From positions 1 to 25,480 of the forward strand of contig CBHYLN010000078.1 in the NCBI GenBank assembly GCA_966128725.1: 25,480 nt of DNA, read 5' to 3'. The position numbers and the translations under genes were made by a program. The DNA comes from JAFDZV01 sp966128725 (GTDB lineage Bacteria > Bacteroidota > Ignavibacteria > OLB7). The notes beneath the pieces were generated by a model. The model saw only the letters and a list, made by a program, of their open reading frames with translations. It made no database searches and had not been told where the DNA came from. Positions 16,167 to 22,973 of this stretch are shown here, piece after piece; positions within the stretch are counted from its first letter, which is position 1; every line of letters begins with the position of its first letter.

Positions 16167-16847
16167 ATGCGTTATTTCCAACGACAACTATTGATTTCGT
16201 CTGTGTTGATTCTCCTGGCCGGCATGCATCTATGTGCCCAACAAGGCCAGGGCGTACGGATCGCCATTACATGGCACACCATCTCGGATTCAACCTACGG
16301 CATACGTTACTGGTGCGCCTGGAACGACGCCACGCTCCGCATCAAGGGTGTCTCGGCGCCCGGCGCTCCGATTGTTCTGCACGTCAACCGTATCGACGTC
16401 GGCATTTTCGAGATCACCAGCAATCCGATCGCGGTAACCGGCGCCGGTATGACCGTTGCGTTTACCCGTACGGTTGAGATGGTACCGTCGGCAGCCGAAC
16501 GCGGGACGGTGCTGCCGAACGATCCGAAGGACCGATGCCGAAACAACGCCCTGGGCGTTACCCGCGCCGGATTCCACCAACGCGTGGATGTGCTGGACGC
16601 TGCAACACATGCCGTGCTCGCGAACGTGGACGTGTACCGATTCCGTATCGGCCGTGACGAGGCGCTGAACGACATGTCGTACAACAAGCGCCTGGAGTTC
16701 GATCTTACACCGTTCGCCGGCAAAACCATCATCCTCCGAGGTTGGACATCGACTGGATACAACGGCCGCGGCCCTTCGCGGGCAACGGATCCACTTACCA
16801 CCATGCAGTTCGAACACGAACACAGCGGCAGCAATCCGCTTCAATAA
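16167..16847 (+). CDS. Secreted protein of unknown function
   Basis: 226 residues from an ATG at 16167 that follows a run of seven G. The earlier in-frame ATG at 16119 would bury the signal peptide. The signal peptide (MRYFQRQLLISSVLILLAGM...) ends near CAQ|Q. The mature part is beta-rich by appearance (VRIAITWHTISDSTYGIRYW, IVLHVNRIDVGIFEIT, GMTVAFTRTVEMV) with a conserved-looking block around FDLTPFAGKTIILRGWTSTG, which recalls carbohydrate-binding or choice-of-anchor jelly-roll domains in which FDLS/T-xYAGK precedes a final strand. No T9SS tail is present: it ends HSGSNPLQ. Two cysteines remain after cleavage. I cannot assign a function. Confidence 0.75.
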   Translation: MRYFQRQLLISSVLILLAGMHLCAQQGQGVRIAITWHTISDSTYGIRYWCAWNDATLRIKGVSAPGAPIVLHVNRIDVGIFEITSNPIAVTGAGMTVAFTRTVEMVPSAAERGTVLPNDPKDRCRNNALGVTRAGFHQRVDVLDAATHAVLANVDVYRFRIGRDEALNDMSYNKRLEFDLTPFAGKTIILRGWTSTGYNGRGPSRATDPLTTMQFEHEHSGSNPLQ

Positions 16848-16948
16848 CCCTGCACAACGGCTCCAACATGGTATCATGGCCGGCCGTGATGGTGCAGCAT
16901 CCAGGGTATCTCAACTGACACTGCACCCACGCCGATGCCTGCAACGAA

Positions 16949-17003
16949 AACGCGCTTGCCGTTCAACCGCGACGTTGGTCGCACCTGACACTGCAAGCGC
17001 GTT
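16949..17003. repeat. 11-bp inverted repeat in a convergent spacer
   Basis: AACGCGCTTGC (16949-16959) pairs perfectly with 16993-17003 across a 33-nt interior that has its own CAAC/GTTG pairing. It lies between the ends of two converging genes and may be part of a bidirectional termination structure. Confidence 0.5.
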
Positions 17004-17051
17004 GTGCATGCGGCAACGCTGACCGAAGATTACGTGCCTGGAATACCATTC

Positions 17052-17069
17052 CGCCAGCCGCCGCTGGCG
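17052..17069. terminator. Short GC hairpin after the GerW-like gene
   Basis: CGCCAGC and GCTGGCG form a perfect 7-bp stem with a 4-nt loop, 31 bp beyond the GerW-like stop and inside the convergent spacer 16848-17099. There is no T tract, so termination is only a possibility. Confidence 0.3.
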
Positions 17070-17099
17070 CCGATCATCCCGGTCACCCCCGCACAATGC

Positions 17100-17513
17100 C
17101 TACTCCTCCGGCTTGGGATTGGCCTCGGCGCGCACCTTTGCCAGCTTGGTAAACCCGCGCAGCAGAAGCAGACCGCCCAACCCGGCCGCCGCCACAATCG
17201 GCAGCAACGCCATCGGATCCTTGATGCTCCTAAAGGTTGTGTCGCCATCCCGTATCTCGATAAATCCCACGGGTGCGGCCATCATGCCACCGCCGCCGCC
17301 AGAGCCCTCCTGATTATTCTCCCCCTCACCCGATCCGCCTCCGAATCCGTAACGAACCTTGGCCACGGGTATCACCGTTACACCCGAGCGTTCCACCGGT
17401 TCACCGTACACCGTCGCGGCGTTTGCATGCCTCGCGATCCGATCGGCGAGCCGTTCGATGAAACCCGCGCTCTTGCCAGGTTCCGATGTTGAGTCACGTT
17501 CCATCTGTTTCAT
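17100..17513 (-). CDS. GerW/YtfJ-family membrane-anchored protein
   Basis: 137 residues from the ATG at 17513, which follows AAGGA by 7 nt; the longer frame to 17561 has no such site. The middle carries the GerW/YtfJ signature: GVTVIPVAKVRYGFGGGSGEG (first 20 residues are the key part), an acidic spacer, a run of Gly, then MMAAPVGFIEIRDGDTTF. A single transmembrane helix (PIVAAAGLGGLLLL) near residues 103-122 and a short charged tail follow. GerW was named in Bacillus, where YtfJ is a forespore protein needed for germination, but homologues occur in many non-sporulating bacteria and their role is unknown. It is monocistronic and divergent from the S74 gene. A 7-bp hairpin (17544-17550 with 17564-17570) lies in its leader. 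Confidence 0.82.
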   Translation of the reverse strand: MKQMERDSTSEPGKSAGFIERLADRIARHANAATVYGEPVERSGVTVIPVAKVRYGFGGGSGEGENNQEGSGGGGGMMAAPVGFIEIRDGDTTFRSIKDPMALLPIVAAAGLGGLLLLRGFTKLAKVRAEANPKPEE

Positions 17514-17854
17514 CACGCATTCCTTTTCGTTATTGCAATCAATCGAGCGCATTCGCCGCATAAGCGCTCGGCCCAGCCACGAACGTCTTCACCGACCACC
17601 ACAGCCATGGTTTCCGCCACGCATTATGGCCTGCTCACCGGTAACGTACTCCGGCCGCGCGTTGCAAGCCATGATCCGCGTCAAGGGAATTGCAGGATCG
17701 TGCGCCAGCCGAACCAGACGGTTTGCCCGCAGCACACAACAACGCTGAGCCATCCACCAACATCGGAGTACATCATCATGTACTGGAGAACGCGTTACCC
17801 ACCCTGTACCTTTGATCGTTCCGTTCTTCAATCACCAATCGACAAGGGGCAGTC
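17514..17854. other. 341-bp divergent promoter region
   Basis: No gene is supported between the GerW-like and S74 genes. TACCTTTG at 17807-17814 matches the Bacteroidota -7 element and would start RNA about 34 nt before the S74 gene, although its -33 element is poor (TGG). On the other side the hairpin CGAGCGC/GCGCTCG lies about 30 bp upstream of the GerW-like start. Confidence 0.4.
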
Positions 17855-18823
17855 ATGAAACGACTATGTACCGCGCTCAGCCTTGGTGCAGCGCTGATTG
17901 CCGCAACCACCAGCAATGCGCAGTGGTTGACCGGCGGCAACGTTGTCACCAACCCGACCGACGTGCTGGGTTCAACAAACGCGGCCGATTTGGTTGTAAT
18001 CACCAACAACGTGGAGCATCTCCGAATCCAATCAAGCGGGCGTGTGGTGTTCAACACCACCAATGCACCGATGGACATCACAACCGGCAACGGCCCCTTC
18101 ACGGTAACAACGGGCGCCGGGCCAATCCAACTGAACAGCCAGGGCGGCCCATTTGATGTCAACACGGCAGGCGGGGCAATAAATCTGAACACAGCAAACG
18201 GGCCATTCACCGTGAGCACGGGCAACGGGCCATGCAACATCAACAGCGGCAACTCGCCCACCGACATCAACACCAGCAATGCGCCGGTGAATATCAATAC
18301 CGGCACTGGCCCCATTACCGCAATCAGCATCAACGGCACAATCACACTTAATGCCGGCAACGGCAATGTGAACATGACCGCCGGCACCACAACCATCAAC
18401 GGCAATGTCACGGTGAACGGAAGCGGCACGGTGAGCGGTACCTGGACGGTTTCCGACGCACGCTACAAGACCAACGTGACCGCGTTGGATAATGCGTTGG
18501 CCAAGGTGATGCGGCTTCGCGGGGTCAGCTACGACTATCGGCGCGCCGATTTCCCCGAGCGGAATTTCCCGGCCGGCCGGCAGGTTGGGTTCGTTGCTCA
18601 GGAAGTGGAACGCGTGGTACCGGAACTTGTGGTTACCAACACCGACGGCTACAAGGCCGTGGCCTATCAGAACATAACGGCACTGCTGACCGAAGCAGTA
18701 AAGCAGCAACAGGCGCAGATCCAGGCGCTGCAAGCTCGGATTACACAGCTTGAATCGGCCCTGAATCGCGGGAGCAGCACGGCGGGCAGCGCCAAGAGCG
18801 CACAACCGGCCGACTTGCGATAA
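17855..18823 (+). CDS. Secreted beta-repeat fibre protein with S74 intramolecular chaperone domain
   Basis: 322 residues. The ATG follows AAGGGG and begins a signal peptide (MKRLCTALSLGAALIAATTS...) ending SNA|Q. Residues about 60-185 are ten-residue repeats rich in Asn, Thr and Gly (types TTGNGPFTV, NTANGPFTV, NTGTGPITA), consistent with a trimeric beta-helix shaft. From about residue 198 comes the peptidase S74/endosialidase chaperone domain: SDARYKTN, then RGVSYDYR, GRQVGFVAQEVERVVPELV, YKAVAYQNITALL, and a coiled coil (AVKQQQAQIQALQARITQLE). The catalytic pair is present with the right spacing, Ser200 and Lys205. S74 domains trimerise the fibre and then cut themselves off. After release the stalk would be residues 23-199. 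Its relation to the repeat protein at the left end is one of design, not of sequence. It is not part of a visible prophage. Confidence 0.87.
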   Translation: MKRLCTALSLGAALIAATTSNAQWLTGGNVVTNPTDVLGSTNAADLVVITNNVEHLRIQSSGRVVFNTTNAPMDITTGNGPFTVTTGAGPIQLNSQGGPFDVNTAGGAINLNTANGPFTVSTGNGPCNINSGNSPTDINTSNAPVNINTGTGPITAISINGTITLNAGNGNVNMTAGTTTINGNVTVNGSGTVSGTWTVSDARYKTNVTALDNALAKVMRLRGVSYDYRRADFPERNFPAGRQVGFVAQEVERVVPELVVTNTDGYKAVAYQNITALLTEAVKQQQAQIQALQARITQLESALNRGSSTAGSAKSAQPADLR

Positions 18824-19178
18824 CGCCGGGCCTGCCAGCAACACACCGGTGTACATCATGGCGGCCGGAGTATGGCCGATTGCTCGGCCCTGTGTTACCA
18901 CACGACGGGGAACATGTGAGCACCTTATCCGCTTGCTCCACCAACGCAAACGATGCGCGCGGGCGTGCCACCAACAGGCGCGCCCGTTGTGTTTGTACAA
19001 CCGACATCACGACCTGTATTGCCGTGCGCGCCGCTACCACAGGGCTACCGCGGCACACACCGCGTCTGGCACGCCTTGGCAAACATCCGTAGCTTGGGTT
19101 TCCACGAACAGCAACCATGTGCGCAATGCGCGATCGCCTGCCCCGTGCAAACACGCGCGGGGCAACAACGGAGCCCAA
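18824..19178 (+). other. 355-bp spacer with two GC-rich hairpins
   Basis: No gene is supported. The first hairpin (18960-18986) is listed as a terminator. A second hairpin has a 10-bp arm TGCCCCGTGC (19139-19148) pairing with 19155-19164, with one wobble and a 6-nt loop. It ends only 14 nt before the FAD oxidase start and just ahead of its GGAG site, so it may affect translation of that gene. TAGCTTGG at 19090-19097 is a weak promoter element. Confidence 0.45.
18960..18996 (+). terminator. Rho-independent terminator for the S74 gene
   Basis: A 10-bp GC-rich stem (18960-18969 with 18977-18986, one wobble) with a 7-nt loop is followed by the T-rich TTGTGTTTGT. It lies 137 nt after the S74 stop codon. 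Confidence 0.5.
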
Positions 19179-20582
19179 ATGACCGGTTCAACCACCGATT
19201 CAGGAACGATCAATGCCACGGCGCTTCGCGCCCGCCTGCGCGGAACGTTGATCGAGCCGGGCGCCCCCGGATATGATACTGCCCGCGGGCTGTGGAATGG
19301 CATGATCGACCGCCAACCGGCATTGATCGTGCAATGCCTTGGCGTGGCCGATGTCATCGCCTGCGTGAACGCCGCACGCGATGCAGGGGTTCCCATCTCG
19401 ATAAAGGGCGGCGGGCACAACATCGCCGGCCTGGCCGTATGCGATGGCGGGCTGATGCTGGACATGTCGTTGATGCGCGGTGTGTGGGTTGATCCAACGG
19501 CCCGCATCGCCAACGTGCAACCGGGCTGCCTGCTTGGCGACGTTGATCGCGAAACGCAGCTCCACGGCCTGGCAGCCGTGCTCGGATTTATATCGAACAC
19601 GGGCGTGGCCGGGCTTACGCTGGGCGGCGGCTTCGGCTACCTGACGCGTCGCTTCGGTTGGACTTCGGATACCGTGAGGTCATTTCAGGTGGTGACCGCC
19701 AGCGGCGAACTGGTGCGCGCGGCCGAAAACGAGAACGCGGATCTGTACTGGGGCCTTCGCGGCGGGGGCGGAAACTTCGGAGTGGTGACCAACTTCGAGT
19801 ACGAGCTTTTTCCCGTTGGTCCGGTGATCACCGGAGGCGCCATCGCCTGGGAGGCCACCGATGCCGAGCGCATTCTGGATCTGTACCCGACCATCGCAAC
19901 GGAAGCCCCGGCCGAACTGACATGCGCTCTGGTGGTGCGCAAGGCGCCGCCGGCCCCGTGGATCAATCCCGCATCGCATGGCAAACTGGTTGTGATGGCC
20001 GTGGTATGCCATACCGGCAACCCGACCGACGCCGATGCCTGGGTTGCGCGTCTGCGCGAATGCGGGGCACCCGTGGGCGACACAGTTGGCCGTGTGCCCT
20101 ATACGGCACAGCAGAGCATGCTGGACGCAACGCAGCCAAAGGGACGGCGGTATTACTGGAAAAGCGAGTTCCTGGAATCAGCATCACGCAACCTGTTGGG
20201 CGGAGTGCTGCAACATGCCGAAGCACTCCGCTCGCCGCACTCCGGCATCGTTCTCTTCCCGGTGGGCGGGGCGTTGAACGCATTGCCCGACAATCATTCA
20301 CCAGCCGGCAACCGTGATGCCCGGGTTGTTCTGAACATCGCATCCTCGTGGGAGTCCGCCGATGACGACGCAGCGAACATCGCCTGGACGCGTGGTGCCT
20401 GGCAGGAGCTGCGTGCGTTTTCAACCGGCGGAGCCTATATCAATTTCCAGACCGAGGACGAACTCCAGGATCGCATCCGTGCTGCCTACGGCAACAACTA
20501 TGCTCGCCTGGTGGAGTTGAAGGCCGCATGGGACCCCGCCAATCTGTTCCGCGCGAACAAGAACATCGAGCCGACGGGGTAA
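19179..20582 (+). CDS. FAD-linked oxidase with PCMH and BBE domains
   Basis: 467 residues from the ATG at 19179, which has GGAG in front; the frame is open upstream to 18849 but without coding character. The PCMH FAD-binding domain spans about residues 40-215: ISIKGGGHNIAGLAVCDGG, with His80 as the expected covalent flavin attachment site, then GLTLGGGFGYLTRRFGWTSD and WGLRGGGGNFGVVTNFEYEL. The C-terminal BBE segment is AYINFQTEDE, NYARLVELKAAWDPANLFR and NKNI. The position that carries a second flavin-linking Cys in bicovalent berberine-bridge-type enzymes (after RxxG) reads FGWTSD here, so flavin attachment is probably by His alone. Relatives oxidise sugars, hydroxynicotine or secondary metabolites. 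The substrate cannot be inferred. No signal peptide is visible, so it is probably cytoplasmic. It is monocistronic. Confidence 0.88.
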   Translation: MTGSTTDSGTINATALRARLRGTLIEPGAPGYDTARGLWNGMIDRQPALIVQCLGVADVIACVNAARDAGVPISIKGGGHNIAGLAVCDGGLMLDMSLMRGVWVDPTARIANVQPGCLLGDVDRETQLHGLAAVLGFISNTGVAGLTLGGGFGYLTRRFGWTSDTVRSFQVVTASGELVRAAENENADLYWGLRGGGGNFGVVTNFEYELFPVGPVITGGAIAWEATDAERILDLYPTIATEAPAELTCALVVRKAPPAPWINPASHGKLVVMAVVCHTGNPTDADAWVARLRECGAPVGDTVGRVPYTAQQSMLDATQPKGRRYYWKSEFLESASRNLLGGVLQHAEALRSPHSGIVLFPVGGALNALPDNHSPAGNRDARVVLNIASSWESADDDAANIAWTRGAWQELRAFSTGGAYINFQTEDELQDRIRAAYGNNYARLVELKAAWDPANLFRANKNIEPTG

Positions 20583-20786
20583 CCAAGCCTCACGACATGA
20601 GTCGCGTTTCAGTGGCACGGAATTGTGTGATTGTGGATTGGACATGCGCGACGGTAGCCCTGACCGCATCGCGGAGATACCAACCAGTGCGCGCTTGCTG
20701 TTGCCCCTTTCCCACCGAATCCTTAATGTGCTGGCCGTGTCCGTTCACCCTCCTCAATCCATGTTCGACTCGCATTACGATAACCG

Positions 20787-22847
20787 ATGCGCAATGTCTT
20801 GGTTTTGCTGGTGTTCGTCTTCGCGCTTGTTACCGGCGCTCGCGCACAGACCTACCAGATAGGGCATGTAACGCTGGCGGCGGTGGACAGCTCACGCGGC
20901 AACCGGGCTGTCACCATCGAGGTGTATTACCCGGCGACGGTTGCCGGCGATGCGGTGCCATTGGCCGGCGGCGTGGGCACAGTGTTTCCGGTGATAGCGT
21001 TCGGCCATGGATTCGTGATGGTGACAGGCTCGTATGCGAACATCCGGGAGGCCCTGGTACCCAATGGCTACATCGTGGCGTTCCCGACAACCGAAGGGTC
21101 GTTCTCACCAAACCACGCGCAGTTCGGACTGGATCTTGCATTCGTGTTGCGCCACATGCGCGCCGAGGGTACACGTGTCAGTTCGCGTTTCCACCTGAAG
21201 GTGGCGCGAATGTGCGCGGTGATGGGGCACTCGATGGGCGGCGGGGCAAGCGTTCTGGCTGCGGCCGGCGACTCGTCCATTAACGCAGTGGTGAATCTCG
21301 CGGCGGCGGAAACCAACCCATCGGCGAAGGTTGCGGCACGGTTGGTGAAGGCGCCCACGCTGGTCATCGCCGGCGGAAATGACTGCGTTGCGCCGCCGGC
21401 GACTCACCAGATCCCCATATACGACTCGTTGGCCTCGGCCTGCAAAACCTATCTCAACATCACCGGCGCAAGCCACTGCCAGTTCGCCAACACGGACAAT
21501 CTGTGTTCGTTGGGCGAGGCTTCATGCACACCCGCGGCGGCGATCACGCGCACGGCCCAACAAACGCTTGTCAACGACTATCTCCTCCCCTGGTTGGATT
21601 TCCAATTGAAGGGCAATTGTCGGGCGTTTGACCGGTTCGACAGCCTTCGCATCATCGGTGCCGGCATTACCTCGCGAAGCACATGCGCCGCCCCGGCGGG
21701 CCACATCCAACTGAACGCACAGGGCAGCGTGTCGATCTGCCCAGGCGACAGCATCACGCTGAAGGCCCCGGCAGGCTTCGCGGCCTATCGCTGGCGCAAT
21801 GGCGCCACAACACAGGCATACACTGCACGCGACACGGGCGCGGTGTGGGTAACCGTCACCGATGCAAACGGATGCCGTTCGATCTCCGACACAGTGCGGA
21901 TACGGCATACCATTGCGCCCGCGAAGCCGGTGATCACTGGCCCGGCAACGCTGTGCGATGGCGACACGGTGATGCTTTCGGCCAACACGCCGTTTGTATC
22001 CGTCGCATGGTCAACAGGCGCCAGCACAAAAACCATCGCGGTTGCCAGAAGCGGCATCTATACGGTAACCGTCACCGGCGACTCCGGCTGCAGTTCGACA
22101 TCCGAACCATTCACCGTCACGGCGTACAAGCGGCCCGCGCCACGAATCGTGGCATTGGGACCGGTACGGTTCTGTGAAGGGGACTCAACACTATTGGAGG
22201 TGGTCGCGGGCGCCGGCGACGCACCATATCGGACACTGCAATGGTCATCTGGGGATACGGCAGCCCGCATCACGGTACAACGCTCCGGCGAGTACCGCGC
22301 GATTATCACCGATGCGAACGGATGCACCGCGCAGGCTACAGCCTCCGTCACGGTCCTGCCCCTGCCCAACGCAACCATCACACGCCGTGGTGACACCTTG
22401 GAGTCATCGCCGGGCGCCGCGTATCAGTGGTACCGCAACGAACAGCCGATTGATGGCGCCACCGCGCGGATGTATCTGCCAACCGTCGCGGGCCTGTACA
22501 CCGTGCGAGTCGTGAGCGCCGATGGCTGCGACGCGCTTTCGGCCGGAGTATCAGCCGGCGGCCAGGCGGGCGTGGATGGGACGGAACGGGCGCTGGACGT
22601 ACGCATCCGGCACACTGCCGGCTCGGCGGAGCTGTTTATCGACATACCGCCAATCGGAACATCGGGCTGCGTATCGATCACGCTTCTTACCATGACAGGC
22701 ACCGTGGTGTACGATGTGGAGGAAACGGTCTGCGCAACTTCCTGTACACATCGCGTGGACATGAGCCGCCTGCCGCAAGGGGCGTATCTGGTGGCCGTTG
22801 CGGCAGGCGATCGGCGCGGTGGCGCGAAAATCATGCACGTGCGGTAG
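20787..22847 (+). CDS. Secreted PETase/cutinase-like alpha/beta hydrolase with Ig-like repeats and T9SS tail
   Basis: 686 residues with a signal peptide (MRNVLVLLVFVFALVTGARAQ). Residues about 22-285 are an alpha/beta hydrolase of the dienelactone hydrolase/polyesterase type. The nucleophile is Ser149 in GHSMGGGAS, the acid Asp199 in VIAGGNDCVAPP, and the base His230 in ITGASHCQF. Spacings (50 and 31) are close to those of IsPETase (46 and 31), and Met150 after the serine matches the oxyanion-hole Met. Cys200 and Cys231 directly follow the catalytic Asp and His and could form a disulfide next to the active site. Three or four Ig/PKD-like modules follow (about 300-600), each with the pattern C-x-GD-S, Y-x-W-x-x-G, and G-x-Y-x-V-x-V-T-D-x-N-GC. 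A sorting domain closes the protein (VDMSRLPQGAYLVAVAAG, ending MHVR). A secreted esterase acting on polyesters or lipids is likely; PET activity is untested. Confidence 0.85.
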   Translation: MRNVLVLLVFVFALVTGARAQTYQIGHVTLAAVDSSRGNRAVTIEVYYPATVAGDAVPLAGGVGTVFPVIAFGHGFVMVTGSYANIREALVPNGYIVAFPTTEGSFSPNHAQFGLDLAFVLRHMRAEGTRVSSRFHLKVARMCAVMGHSMGGGASVLAAAGDSSINAVVNLAAAETNPSAKVAARLVKAPTLVIAGGNDCVAPPATHQIPIYDSLASACKTYLNITGASHCQFANTDNLCSLGEASCTPAAAITRTAQQTLVNDYLLPWLDFQLKGNCRAFDRFDSLRIIGAGITSRSTCAAPAGHIQLNAQGSVSICPGDSITLKAPAGFAAYRWRNGATTQAYTARDTGAVWVTVTDANGCRSISDTVRIRHTIAPAKPVITGPATLCDGDTVMLSANTPFVSVAWSTGASTKTIAVARSGIYTVTVTGDSGCSSTSEPFTVTAYKRPAPRIVALGPVRFCEGDSTLLEVVAGAGDAPYRTLQWSSGDTAARITVQRSGEYRAIITDANGCTAQATASVTVLPLPNATITRRGDTLESSPGAAYQWYRNEQPIDGATARMYLPTVAGLYTVRVVSADGCDALSAGVSAGGQAGVDGTERALDVRIRHTAGSAELFIDIPPIGTSGCVSITLLTMTGTVVYDVEETVCATSCTHRVDMSRLPQGAYLVAVAAGDRRGGAKIMHVR

Positions 22848-22891
22848 CGCAGACCACGGGTTCCGGACGAACCGCTCCGCCCAGCAACTCT

Positions 22892-22918
22892 GAGCCCGAA
22901 TTTCGTATTATTCGGCTC
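22892..22918 (+). terminator. Bulged hairpin after the hydrolase gene
   Basis: GAGCCCGAAT (22892-22901) pairs with ATTCGGCTC (22910-22918) with one bulged C and an 8-nt loop, 44 nt after the stop codon. There is no T tract, so it is only a weak terminator candidate. Confidence 0.3.
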
Positions 22919-22973
22919 CCATGCTCACACGCGTTTCCCCGCGCTCCACGCTTTTCCATCTCCGGGCTCGACC

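Noticed and set aside
17855..18823. Prophage tail-fibre region
   Set aside because: The S74 protein has a signal peptide and no phage structural, lysis or integrase genes lie nearby.
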